A stretch of DNA of 64,000 bases from positions 14,946,501 to 15,010,500 of the forward strand of contig NC_133032.1 in NCBI RefSeq assembly GCF_048771995.1. Direction: 5' to 3'. Below the pieces are notes generated by a model, which was given only the letters and a program-made list of their open reading frames with translations, made no database searches and had not been told where the DNA came from. The stretch is from Taeniopygia guttata. Taxonomy: Eukaryota > Chordata > Aves > Passeriformes > Estrildidae. Below are positions 1-13,700 of the stretch, one piece after another (within the stretch, counting starts at the first letter, position 1; every line of letters begins with the position of its first letter). Both the position numbers and the translations under genes were made by a program.

Positions 1-3000
1 TGAGGAAGATCAGACTGGAGAAATGCAGCTGTGCCCTGGTGTCACACAGTAAAAGTGTTTGGAGTGCAAGCTGCCAAGGAAGCCTATTGAGCTGAAAAGT
101 GTTAGTACTAAAGACTTACAATAGTTGGCAAAAAGGAGTACAAGCTTCACAGAGACACCAGTTCTTGCATCATAGTAGTTCTCTTTTAAAAGAAGGCTTA
201 GTTTAAAAAATGTGGAAGCCTTGTAATGCACCCCATATGCAATGTGTGGAATGGTGCCCATATGAAATAGAGATCTGTTAAACAGGAAGCAGGAAATTTG
301 CCAGCTAATATTGGATGCTATTGTAATATTTCACAAGTGGCTTGTATAGAGCAGATTAACAGTTCTCAACCTGAGTAAGCTATTGATCTTTTCATGTTAC
401 AGGTAAAGGAATATTTTTATCTAAATCCTGGTTATCATTTTAGATACTTTAAATTCAGCATCAGTGGCTGTGTTATATTCTGGGATGGTCAGAAGTGCCC
501 AGGCAGTCTTGTGCACTGCAGGAATTCAGCCAAGCGCTTTTTTTCATGTAGTTGGGTTAGTCTGAAGGAGAGGTGCAGTGTGTCCTTGCTGGAAGCAGCA
601 ACTCTCAGCACTGGCCTAACTCCAGAACTGGTATTTTATTTAATGTAAATCAAGAGAAATGGACTTACTCCATCTCCATTTTATTCTTCTCTGATAGCAA
701 ACGGATGACTTCAAAAATTACTTCCAGGTTTTTGGTTGGTTTTTTCTTGGTTTTTTTTTTTTTTTTCTACTTTCAAATACTTGTTTATCTTTATTACTTT
801 ATTTAGGTGTTACAAATTCCACCAGATTGTCTTTACCTGACTGGAGGTGTAAGCAAACTAGGCTGTTGCACAAACCTACTATTGGCATTAAGTCAGTGAA
901 CTGTGTGTATCAATTTCTACAGTTTTATAATGGCATGCTTTTAGCTTCATAAATATCCACTGTGTTGCTGTTATGATATTCTCCCTTAAGGGTGTTAATT
1001 TTCAAGGACTGAAACTAAGTATGAATTGGTGTTTTATCATCTTTTCCCAGCTTCCCATGCTCCTGTTTTGTAAAACACTGAAAAAAAAATTATGGAAGTT
1101 TGTTAGTTTCAAAAGCACCTGATGACCCTTAAAAGCAGTGAGCCTTATTTACAAGCTTTCTGGATACCTGATGTATTGGTTAATGGAAAAATATTTGACA
1201 GGTACATTTAAAGAAATGTATAAAATTTCTACTCTGAGTTTTAACATGTTTGTAGAAGGTCTAGGAGACCTTTCTGTGTATTCACACCTTTTATTTCCAA
1301 GCATTTGGCAATTCCTAGAGCTTGTGTTTTACTTTTTTTTTAATGACAGTTCAGCCATTCCAAGAATAAAGTGATCTGTAGCTGCTAATTTTCTTGAATA
1401 CTGAATTTTGATTCTAGAAAATTTACATTATATTTTGCCAAATTTGGATACTAGATTTCTTTCTTCAAAGAGACTTTTCTTGATAAAGAAAGATGCACAG
1501 AATTTATGTCTTTTGTTTCAGTGGAAGCAGTTTAGGCTGCATATGTTTTGCAGGCCTTTCCATTTCCTTGTTGATCTGTAATATAAGCCACAAAGATGAT
1601 ATTTTGCCCTTCAGTGGCACTAATGCTCCATGGCCACTTGGCAGTTCAGTCAATGACTGTGACATGTTAAACAAATGTGGGTGGCAGAAGCCTTAATTCC
1701 AGAGGGCTTGTCTACAAGTTGTGACCCATGGGGTTTCTCTGCTGTCTGCCCTATGTTCTTCCCACTGATGGTGTCTCGAATATGTTCTTTCTGCTATTCT
1801 TAGCCACAGATTTTCTTAACGTAGGCACATGACATCTTCTAGCAGTTACAACTGGTGGCTATGAATCTTCTGTAAATAAAAACATCTTTCACAAACATAT
1901 ATATGATTTGAAATACATTAACTAAAAAAAACCCAAAATTAAGAAGCCCGTTCCTGTACAGCTGCTTTTCCACTGTATATGGGTGAAAGTGCTGGAGTAA
2001 GCTGGGACACAGGTACCACTTGGTATCTAGATGTTCAATACCCTTGTGTATAACTAAAATCTAACAGGTGGCTTCTTCAGAGCATAGCATTAATCAATGA
2101 CTTAAAAAAAGTCACAGAGAGGAAACAACCCCAAAAACAAAACAGTCTTATTTCTATCATTGCTACTTTTTTCCCCACAGTTTTCCATAGGTCAGTCAGC
2201 ACTTCAGTTTCAGAGATGGTGGAGTCAAGTGACTGTCTTTTTAAAGAAACACTATTACAGAAGGAGTTCCCCAGACAGCATTTCTTTAAGAAGACTCATG
2301 CAAAAATGTAGAACACTGCTGCCCAAGAACATTAGGATTTCTTAGGAATAATCCATATTGTCAGGAATGCCTTCAAGAATATCCAAGGGGGACTAGAAAT
2401 CTAGTATTTGTAGAACATGAAAGTGTCAGCTGTGAAAATAGAGGAGATCTTCTACTTGACTTTTTGCCCCATTAGGACTGCCTATGTGCTAACATAATTG
2501 CATTTGGAAGGAAAATTAAGAACAGTGCCATAGTACCTGCAGGTGAAGGAGGTAAAGAGCTAGGCTGCAGTATGGCCATAGGGCAATAATAGTAGTTTAC
2601 TTCTAATCCCATGGATTAAGGTAGGTGCTTTGCTGGTTTTATTATTGTGAAGTGGTGAAATGGTCTTCATATGTGTGTTTGTAGTTCCTGAAATGACTGA
2701 GATGCCATACCCTTGTTTTCTGTTATGACACTCAGAAAAGGAAACAGCCTTTAATTGTCTTTTTCTTCTGTCTGCTTGAAGAAAATGGATTTAAAGCAAT
2801 GGCTTAATATGATTGCTGAATGTATTTTATTGTGTTCCATGATTCTGGGGGCCAGATAACCTGGCTGGGAATTGTTTGGTATATACTAAGCTGACATATG
2901 AGTCTCTGTTTTTAATCTTTTTATCTTTTCTCCCCTTCCCTGCCCTCCTACCCTTCCTCAGTTTTGTGTTGGAGGTACTGGCGGTGCCTACTGAGGAGTA

Positions 3001-4605
3001 GGAAATAGGATCTTGTAGCCCCTGATAGCATTAAACATGAGTGATAGGCTGGGAGCAGGTCCTGTCCCTCTTCAGTTAGTGAGGCTGCTCAAGCTGCAGG
3101 TGTTTCCATGGACTGGCAGGGAAGGCACGTGCTGGTACTGAGCGGCAGTGGCACTGCACGTCCTTAAAACCAGTGGTGCCTACTGCATTCCCAAGGAGAG
3201 CTGGGAACATTGCAGGTGTGCTTCTCAGTACTGAAGAGACAGTGCAGTCAGGGGCTGCAGCTGCTGCTTTTCCGGAGCTGCCCCTGTGTTAACTGCAGCT
3301 CGTGGCACTTTCCATAGGGCCCTCACAGGTACCTTCAGTTCCTTTGCAAACCAGGTGCTGCCCCTCTGAAGGCACAGTTTTGGTTTTCTCTGTTGTGGGC
3401 CACTTAGCTAAAGACTACCACAACTCAGCAGGACTGGCCCACAAAAGCTATGAGAAAGCCAAGTTCCACCTCCCAATACACTTGGTGAGCAGGCTGCCTG
3501 AAGGAACTGCTCCTTTTGTCTGCCTGGATCTCTCTCCTTTCTGTCAGCTCTGCATGAGAGCCACTCTCAGAGATCTCTGCATGAGATCTGCTGGGAGCTG
3601 TGCTACAGGTTTTACATATGGTGCATAGAGAAACTTCCCAGTTAAATGTTGCCAGTGATCTTTTCTTAAGGGTTTTAATATCCTTTCTCAAAGCTGTGCA
3701 GGTAGTTCGGCAAAATGCCAACAAGACTTACTTTAGTCTGACTTGGTGCCTTGCTGAGAAGAGTCTCATTTCTGCGGGTCCTGTTCTCTCATAAATTAGT
3801 CTGGGAGCCTAGTCCAGGTAGGCAGGTTGTTCCCTCTGCTTTATCTGCCCCGTGACAAGTATCTGAAATGTGATGTTACTTCTGGGAGTGCCTCCACTCC
3901 CAGATTTTTCAATAGTAACAGTTCCTTTATGGGCAAATAACTGAGAGTTAGTTACTGGTGTGGAGACCAGCTAGCCTACATCATTTGGGAGGCAGTGGAT
4001 TAGAACCAATTAGGAGGAGATGCTCCAGCTCATTTGATGACTTTCCTAACCCTGTTACAGTGTGAAGACGAAGAACCTTGATTAAAAACAAACAAATAAA
4101 AGCCTGGATCTGGGATTCTCCCAGTTGTTCTTGGCAGGTGTCTGCTGTCCTAATGCATTAGTGCCCTCCTTTGTAGCTGTTTTCTCTCTTCTGAATGGTG
4201 CATTATTTGGAACTTGGTTATGCATATTGTTATAATCATATGTTACTTTGTGCATAAAAAGTACAGTGGAATTTGATTTGCATGTACATATGCCTTTTCA
4301 AAGTAACTTCAACTGCAAATGTTTATTTTATTAGGTTCAATTACTATGAACTGAGAATTGTGGTCATTGCCTAGCTTTCAATAATGTTTTCACATTTGGT
4401 TAACATACAATGATTATTTTATTCAGTCTAAATGAAATATAGAGCAGTGTGTATAATACACTTATATAGTAGATATTTTTATAACTTACATATAATGCTA
4501 GATTTAAGAAACAACCATCCATTTTTGTATGTGAGTACAGAATATCAGTGTTTGCTTCATTGGATTTTTGGTTTTTGTATCTTTTCCTTGCTTCTGCTTC
4601 TCTAG
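1..4605 (+). other. CERS6 intron (3' part)
   Basis: Non-coding sequence upstream of the first visible CERS6 exon, ending in a pyrimidine-rich acceptor. Short open frames show no protein-like composition. A somewhat GC-richer patch lies at about 2970-3560. A 10-bp stem with a 4-base loop occurs at 3881-3904. I recognise no interspersed repeat. Confidence 0.7.
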
Positions 4606-4734
4606 GACTTTGGAATCATGTTTACACATCACATTGTAACAGTCACCCTGATTACCTTCTCATATGTAACCAATTTGACACGAGTGGGAACCTTGATCTT
4701 ATGTCTCCACGATGCGGCTGATATTGTCCTAGAG
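4606..4734 (+). CDS. CERS6: CERS6 exon with the Lag1 catalytic signature
   Basis: This 43-codon exon (phase 0 to 0) starts DFGIMF and ends IVLE. It follows a pyrimidine-rich tract ending ctctag and is followed by gtgaga. It holds the paired histidines (THHIV) and the HDAAD motif that define the Lag1 active site of ceramide synthases. Compared with recalled human CERS6 about 12 of 43 residues differ, mostly in the membrane-facing stretch. Confidence 0.92.
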
Positions 4735-7700
4735 GTGAGATCATTCGTATGTCATCCTGCCAGTAGGTAGAATCTTTTTCCTATGCAGAACAAGTGGTTC
4801 CTAAGCCAGTTTAAGATGGTAATAGTGGTTAATATAGTGTATTCCTTGCTTAAACATCTTGCACATGTAGCAGCACATATTTCTGATTTCAGACTGGTTT
4901 ATTCTTTGATATGTTGCTTGTACAGAGCAGAGACAGGTAATGCATTGCATGCCTGTGAGGGTTACATGCAGATTCTAAATACAGCATGGGAAAATCAAAA
5001 GCTAAAGCTGCAAAATCTGGAAAGTGGGGAAAGTGGGTCACCTGGTTCTTAACTCCTGTGACGTGATATGTGGAGAAATTACTCTGTCTCTGAAAGAATG
5101 AAGGTGTCACAGGTGTTTCTGCTCTGCTTTGCTGGGCAGAGGGCGTTGGACAATTTACTGGCTTATTTGGGCATGGCCAGTGAGCTGACCTCTGACTTTT
5201 CAGGTTCCCATGCCTCTGGATCCCAGTACCAGCAGTTGTATTTAGAGAAGAAGGGATGATTGAAATTCTTTTACGTCAAGAGGATCTGTAACTTCCATAG
5301 TGACGGCTTAGAGATGTTGTCATCCTTTATCAGTTACTAGACAGCTCTGGGTCATGCTGGAATTTGGCTGTCTCTGAACTCTCCTCCAAACTTAATAACT
5401 ATTTTGTCTGCAATTAATTTTTATTCAAGTACCTACAAAGATACCTGTTATGCAAGAATATAGGCTTACTGCATGAGTCATCTATTGCAAAATCAAAATC
5501 TGCCATTCTGATTCAGTAGTGCTGTAAATATGTTTTTATATTTTAATCTTTTTTGTTTTAGAAGGCACATAACTGCCTGAGATAGAAAGCAAAAGAGAAT
5601 GTGGATTTTTTGTGATAAAAATAATCACATCTTTGCAAGTCTATTTTTCTCTTTTAGCCATGTATATAACTAGCTGTGACTTCACCTAAACTTTCTTCAT
5701 TCCTCTTTTCTCATCACCAGAAAGAAGTACTTAAAGATGTTTATTCTATATCAGACCAGTGTCTGTGGAACTATAAAAACACTAGAGAGAAGCTGTACTA
5801 GGCCAACTAAAACTTTACTCTCTGTTCATTCACTAAGACAAAGAGGAATTGCTGGTATTCTCAGTGGAGTTGCAAACATTGATCAGATGTGCTTCCTCAT
5901 GAGGCACATACTTAAGTGGTCTTTCTAGTCAGTTCTTTCAGTCCAGTTTGACTGGAAATTCTGCTAGGGCAGTGTGTCACAACATAGGTGCCATATGAAA
6001 GAACATGGACTCTTGCATACTGCTGACATTACCGAGGGGAAGGTCCTGCAGAGGAAAAACCTATCAAACTGCTAAAGAAGTTGGTTAAATATCTTCCCGT
6101 GATGGGTCAGTTGTGCACCTGACCTGTGTTGCCTAGTAGATATTTGTAGAAATGAAAAGCTACTTCTGGTGGCCACTAGACTCTTTCCATCTACCATTTC
6201 ACAATGAAATACGTCCACTGGAAAGCACCATTTTCTGTTATTCTCATTGCAAAAAATGCATTGGTGGGAATACTGGAGGTGAGATTTTTTCCACGGGTCT
6301 TAAGGTATCTGGAAGTATGGAAGAACCATAGTAGGATTATCAAGAAATTGTAATTCTGTGTTCCTCAGTTGTATTCATGGTTTTTAAACTCAGAAAATTG
6401 TATTCTATTGTCTTAGGTGGCCAAATTCCATCCTACAACAACATATTAATTCCCTTTGTAGTCTTTCTTTATCACTATAAGTTGTAGAGTTACTGTAATT
6501 TGTTTTTTGAGAACCAATGTTCCAATAGCTGTACTGTTTTTGAGAAATGGCATGCTACTACTACAAGTTGCTATAGTAATATCAGTCTCATGCACTATGA
6601 AACCAGTTTTTTACACTGCCACCATGGAAATATATCCAGAATTCCTGTACTGAATTTTCCATCATCTGAAAAGCAAGGAAGTTAGCAATGCTTCTGCTTT
6701 GTATGTTGGCACCAAAGTGTTCTCTTTTCCTTAAAACTAGGCTGTGAGTATGAACTGCTAGGAAATTTGTGTGTGTCCTCTAGAAAATAGGGCTGATTCA
6801 GAAAGGTTATGTTTTCTTCACAGCAGTGGTGGCTTTCCTCATGTTCTGTGAGCTTCCTAACTTGGTTTATTTAGTGAGAAATAATCTTCATGTTCAGGTT
6901 TTTAGTGGGAACATTGCAGAAATTGGATAACAACCAAAAGTGCAAGTTTGGTTTTGGCATCCAAATTATCTGTTTCTCTGGTTTGAATTCTGCATTCAGA
7001 ATTGTATTCTGTAGGCATAGTTATAGTAATTTTGCTCCTTCTTCATACTCTGGAAGGCCTGCACAAGTATCTTCTGGGATCCTGGGAGCTGGATGAAGGT
7101 CCCCTCAGAAAGGAGCTTTGAAAGGGTTCCCAGTGGCTTAAGTGGACTCTCTCGATACATTTGACAGAAAACATGAAGGAAGACTGTCCCTATCTCAAAG
7201 CAGATGTTATTTTAAAATAATTAACTGCTTGCACACATTAACACTGTGGAAGCAGTACAGTCATCTTAAAACAAGCTTCCTTCCCTATATACCATTTTCT
7301 TCAGGGAGAAAAGGGTAAAGAAACCTCTGGGGAGATCAGTGTTTTAATTAACAGTTTCAGAGAAGAGTAATGAATTAGTGAGTCCTTCACTGGGAAGGAG
7401 TCAGAAGATTGCTTGAAGACAAGTGAGAAAAGCATGTAAATATAAGCATAAGGCAACAAGTTAGAAAGCAGAGGATGAAAAGAAAGACTCGGAAAAATAC
7501 TTGAAGGAAAGCAGTATAATCTTTGAGGTGGAAAGTACTCAGTATAGTCAGAAAAGGAAGAAGAGATGCTTCAGAAAAATTGTAGTAGATATGCTAGAGG
7601 AATTGAGACAAAATTTATATATAGTAGCTACTAGAAGGTCAGAGAGCTTGGGACACATGGAAGATGGATGCTGAAAATGCCAGTGGAGCATACTGGAAAG

Positions 7701-10700
7701 GTGAAAGATAAGTTGGTAAAGAGGATGGGGACAAAGACACCATAAACATACTGGGATTCCCAATAACCCTCATAAAAGGCTTAGAAGAGTTTTGCAGATC
7801 TGAAATTGTAAAATCTCAAAAATGAAATTAAAATAAAGGAAATAAAGAAATTAAATACTTAGAATAGTTTTATGTAGTGTGGTTTGGGTTTTTTCCAAAG
7901 AAGATATTTTCCAGCTGCTTGGTGGAGAGGAGTTCCAAGATCACTAAGAGGTGGCCCAGTGAAAATGTTAGCAATTTCATTAAAATTTTATTTCTTCATT
8001 TTCTTACAGCTTATACTCTGTACAAGAGAATTCAGTTGTCCTCATGGAAGTAAAAAGACATCTTTTTCTTTTGCAGGCTGCCAAAATGGCAAACTATTGC
8101 AAGTGTCAAAAACTGAGTGACCTTCTGTTCCTTACATTTGCTGTTGTCTTCATTGTCAGTAGGCTTGGCATATATCCCTTATGGTGAGTAAGGACATTGT
8201 TTTCCTCAAGCTCTAGGCACCAAGAAGCTTGGAAATAACTGTGTTATAATTGAACACCATTCTTTGCTGTTACTCTGTTTCCCAAAGCACCAGGGAGAGT
8301 TTCAGACATAACCAGGTGCTGAAATAGCCTATTTGCTAGAGTGCCATTGTGTGTATGTGTGCTAGATGAGAAACATCTGGGCCTTCTGCTGGTTTTAAGC
8401 TATAAGTGGGTTGGAGGCAGCATAGCTTAAGTCTAGCAGGTGGCTGGCTGTATTGGCAAGAAAGGAGATGAAAATGAAATATTAGTCACCAAAAAAGTCA
8501 ATCAGCAGCTAAGCTTGAAGCTAGAATATTCTCAGTAGCTTTCAGTGCATCCTTCATGAACGCTTTGAGCTTAAAGAAAAACACAGTGGAATAAGTAGTC
8601 TGACCTGCTATAAGGATGTTATTGCCATGCAGATTGCAATACTGCATGCTGCTCCTTTTCCACCTCTCCTTTGAACTAGGGTTCCTGGGGCAGCTGTGTA
8701 ACACTTAAGTCTGGAAGGCAGTTTCACAGTTTTTACTGTAATTTCACATCTTCCCAGACAGTCAGCTGCTTGCATGTGCTTGCACTCTTGTAAGCACACA
8801 GACTTGGCATAAATGTTTGGTTCTTTAGCAAGGATCTTCTGCATCCAGAGAGCGGATGGCTAATTAGGAAACACATGGATGTACTTCATTGTAAAAGTGC
8901 ATTGAAGTTTTTCTGCAACCTGTGCACTATATATGAGGAGGACTGAGAGAAGGTGTTGGCCTTGGCTCTTTACTATTCTCAATCTTTTCTTTCTTATAAA
9001 CAGAACTAGCAGAGATATCTGTATTTATAGGAAAGTAAGAGAGGTCTTTCATTGCACCACAAGATAACAATGATAGTTTTGTTTTTGGGAAGCAGCAAGA
9101 ATGACAGAAGTTATACCCTTTGTAGAGTTTATTTAGATTACCACTGAGCTCCTTATTCAGATATGCAGAGGATTTACTGATGCCAATGTCAACCTCCCTG
9201 CTACAGTTTCCTTTCCAAACCTCACTAATGACATCTCTTTGAGGTTTTGTTAATGCAAACAGGGTAAGACCAAGATGCCCTTAGGGAACTTGTCATCAGC
9301 TCTGCTTAACCCTACAGGGTAGAAGTCTCATTTAGCATTCGATGACTAAAGATATTGCCATAATGCCTGGTTCCTATGTGTTGTGAGTTGATGAACAAAT
9401 ATGACAAAACATGGAAATGGCTAGTCACACAAACTGCATGTTTAGAAAAACTTATTTTCTTCAAGGAGCATTTTTTTCTTTCTTAAATAGTTTTACTTCC
9501 CTTGCTCAGTCCTTCCTTGAAGCCTACTGGGCCATTCACTGAATTTCTGTAAATGAAGTAAGTTGGTTTTTCTACTTCTATGATCTCAGATAGGAAACAT
9601 GGTGCATTCCTGCTCATAGGATTTCACTTGACCCTCGCTTTCTGTTTTATATTGAGAAATGGAGGGAGGACCCAATTTCACCAGTGCATTTCTGCCCCTG
9701 GAGACTGCAATATATGACTGTGCTTAAGGGAAGGCTCAGTCAGATGAGGACTGGATGGGTTTGCAAAGGGGAAATCATACTTGGCCAACCTGATAACCTT
9801 CTATGATGAAATTACTGGCTTGTAATTACATAATTACTGGATTATTGGGCAGAATGCACCCTCAGCAAGTTTGCTCATGTTCCCACCTGTGAGGAATGGC
9901 TGATACACCACAGGGCTGTGCTGCCATCCAAAGGGAAGGAACCTCAACAGGCTGGAGATACAGCAAACAGGAGACTCGGGAGTTCAGCAAAAGCAGTGCA
10001 GGGCCCTGCACCAGTATTTTCTGGGGGCTGACCACCAGGAAAGCAGCCTTGCACCAGAGGAACTGGGGGTTCCAGTGGACACTGGGGTGAACATGAGCCA
10101 GCTCTGTGCCCCTGTGGCAACAAAGGCTGGTGGAACCCTGGGCTGCCTTAGGAGGGGTGTGGGCAGCAGGCTGAGACAGGTGACCCTTCCTTTCTACCAG
10201 CCCTGCTGAGGCCACATGTAGAGCACTCTGTCCAGTTCTGGCCTCCCCGGTGTCAGAGAGGCACAAAGCTGCTGGAGACAGTCCAGCAAGCAGTCACTGA
10301 GATTGATTAGGGGACTGGAGCACCTCTCACATGAGGAAAGACTGGGACGGGCAGAATGGTTTAGCACAGAAAAGAGAAAGCTCAAAATGAGTATTGGCAA
10401 TGTAGAAATACATGAAGGGAGAGTGTGCAGGAGACTGAGGAATGCAGCAGCTGACAGTGTGCTGTGTACTCCCTGTCACAACCAGAGTGGTTACCCTGGT
10501 GATCCCTCTGCCTTGTCATGGTTTAACCCCAGCTGCCAACAAAGCCCCACAAAGCTGCTCTCTCACTTCCCACCAGTGAGATGGGGGAGAGAATCAGGAG
10601 GGTAGAAGTGAGAGAACTCATGAGCTGAGATAAACACAGTTCAATAGGTTAAGGCAAGAGCTGTGCACACAAGCAAAGCTAAACAATGCTTTCATCCACC

Positions 10701-13700
10701 ACTTCCTGTGGGCTGGCAGGTGTTCAGCCATCTCCTGGACAGCAGGGCTCTATGTGTAATGATGACCTGGGAAATGCAAACGCTGACACTCTAAACATGA
10801 TCCCCTTCCTCCTTCTTCCGCCAGGTTTGTATGCCGAGCATGACTCCGTATGGTATGGAGTATCCCTGGGGGCAGCTGTCCCAGCTGTGTCCCCTTCTAA
10901 CTCCTTGTGCATCTCCATTCTCCTCACTGTGAGGGGCAGAAGATGCTTTTACTCTGTATGAGCACTGCTCAGCAATAACAGAAACATACCGGAATTACCA
11001 ACACTCTTTCCAGCACAAATCCAGAATATAGCCCTATACTATCTACCACGAAGAAAACTAAGTCTTTGCAAGCCCAAACCAGTGTATCCCTTAATCAATG
11101 AAAAATACTTTTATTTATTTCAATATGCAAATAATTTCGTGTGGTATAGATGATATTTTGATTTTTTTTAAGACCCTTTTATTTCCAGACCAAAACCTTG
11201 ATGTATGTCAATCCCTGTATGGGGTTTACTTAACAGTTGGACTCGATGATCCTTGTGGGTCCTTCCAACTAAGAATATTCTGTGCATCTATTCCTAATAG
11301 CTACCCTTAGATAAAGCCAGAGGGAGTTTCATTGTTCTCAGCTGTGCTATAGGCAATGTATGTGGGAGTCAGAGTTAGCAGGGATGAGCCATGGCATACA
11401 TGAGCTTGTGTCTCCCAAATCCTTTTCCTCTATGAAACAGCAATTCTGAATCTTCAGCTCTATTAGTTTGCATGTCAGCAAAGATGACTCACTGGAGTGG
11501 CAGCAGGCCAGGAAGTATAGTTTTGCTCTCCTTTGCTGAAAATTCAAAATAGCAAAATTTGGTGCCTGATTAATATTACATAAATATGCAAATTTTTCTA
11601 GTATAAGGGCTAAGAGGTATAAAATCATTGTGCATGTAATGTAAAAGCAAGGCTGTAATTTATAAGAAAACCTCCCCCATGCAGGAAGGTGAATACTCAA
11701 GACAGGCTTGCAGAGACGTCACTTCCGAAGCGCTGGTGTGCTGTGGTGCTGCCCCTTTGCACAAGTGCCATTGCATTGTGCATAAAGGTGCTAATAAAGA
11801 ATTCAGAATGTATCAAATGCTGTTGTTTGAAGGGTGTTTAACAGCGGGGCTAAGACAAAAGAAACTGGCAATTAGGTATATATTTAGGAGTCTTTCTGCA
11901 GACATCTGGAGTTCATTTCAGCAATAATTCAAAAACCCCAGGATACTTTCTGCCTCCTGCTGCTAAGTGAATGTAGGAGTAAAGCTGCTATTTTCACTGA
12001 CAAGACATTTTGCTTGTGAAATTCTCCCACTTGCACATAATCACTGTTCTAACAAATTACAACATAGAACAAAACTCTCCATGAGTCAGGGGGAATATGA
12101 TGCCTTCTCAGGTGATACAGGATTGTAGGGAGAATAAAAGCAATCTCAACCAAAAAGTTCATAGAGTTTATACAAGCCCTTGGCTAGTCTAATCAGGATG
12201 CATCAGCTGCAGTGTGTGGCTTCTAAATGAGATTTTGGTGTCAATGTACCTTATATAAGTATGGGTCAGCCAATTCTCAGAAGAACAACTTTGTTCCTTA
12301 CTATTCTTTCATTTTTAAAGCTTGTTATGACAGTACACACAGTCTGGCTCATGGCTGCTATCTAATTGCCTGTATGTGGCAGTGAGCATCTGCATGAACC
12401 AAACAAGCCTGGTGTGATTCTTCATGAGTTACAATTAACTTCTGTTGATCGTGGTGAGCTGTAATGAGCCCTAGTTACTTATTACCAGACCTGCAGTCAT
12501 CTCTGCAGGACTGGCAGAATAGCTCCTGTTGAGTTCCACCACTGGCAGAACACTAGTGTGGGACATAGCCCTGTCTTTAATGTCCTAAACACTGTGTTTG
12601 CAAATAGTGATACAGTAATGCCAGTTTGAACTGTTCTTGTTCATTTATCCTGGAATCAGCTTCTCTCTGAGCAAAAGGGCAGTGCAGAACCCCTTAAGTA
12701 GCAGCTGCTGCAAAGATTTGCTGGCCCTCTCTTTTTCCTCGTTTTGTTCTTTAGCTGATATTGGCTGGGTTTGTACAGCTCTCAACAAGCAGTGAAGTTG
12801 TATTGTTGTCTTTCATGCTGGATTTCTTTCCTGGCACATTTTCTCCTGACTGGCCCTTGGAGTACGTGTGTTTGTGTGGGAAGACAGCACATGGACCCCA
12901 GCAGAGTCACTCTGCTTCACTCCTCTGAACATACTGGTAAAACAGAAAGCTCCAACCTACCCTTAAAAGCACCCTACAGTACCAAAGCAATACATAGGCA
13001 GTGGTTAAAGCAAGAGTCCTGGTCAGGTACTTCACACTGTGAGAATTCAGGTAGCTAGATGAATCCCAGCTGCCCAGACCTTGTCTGCACTCTGAATGAA
13101 CACAATTGTTTTGAAATGGTTTTAGGTGCTCTTGTTGGATTGTAAACCTTTCTAGCTTAGCTAGGATAATAAAATAACTTTATTTAGATGATCTCTTCTG
13201 ACACTGTCTCAAGCTCATTTTGCTCAGAATATTGTCTAAACCAGAGAACAATCATAATCATATGTTGCTTCTGGGTAGCAAATACTGAAAGAATAAATTT
13301 TGATTTTGGTACTTTATTCCTGATGCTGTTCATACTGTCATTGAGTGGATGCTGTAGATCTAGCAAAAATTATCTGATGTGCTTACATTTCAGTCTGTTT
13401 GTAGTTCCAGCAGGCAACTTATAATCAATCAGTTTATCAACAGCATTTAATATCAAGGTTTTAGCAAACAATAGTATATTCAAAGAACTCATAGACTTCA
13501 ATTTATGGATTAAAAAAAGGTTTAATAACCTAAGTCTCTATAAATTTACAACTCTTGTCTTAGCTCTTCAGCAGAGCTTATATAATGTTGTCATCCCATC
13601 TGCTTCTGACAGAACATTATCAGATGTTACCCTTTCTAATGCCTAGTTATTTTATTTCCTCAATTTTTTTTTCTGCATTTGTGAACTCAGGCCTCTTGAG

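Noticed and set aside
3881-3904. Small hairpin in a CERS6 intron considered as a microRNA precursor
   Set aside because: The 10-bp stem is far too short for a pre-miRNA and flanks do not extend the pairing.
9862-10266. 134-residue open frame on the minus strand
   Set aside because: It lies antisense inside a CR1 LINE fragment.
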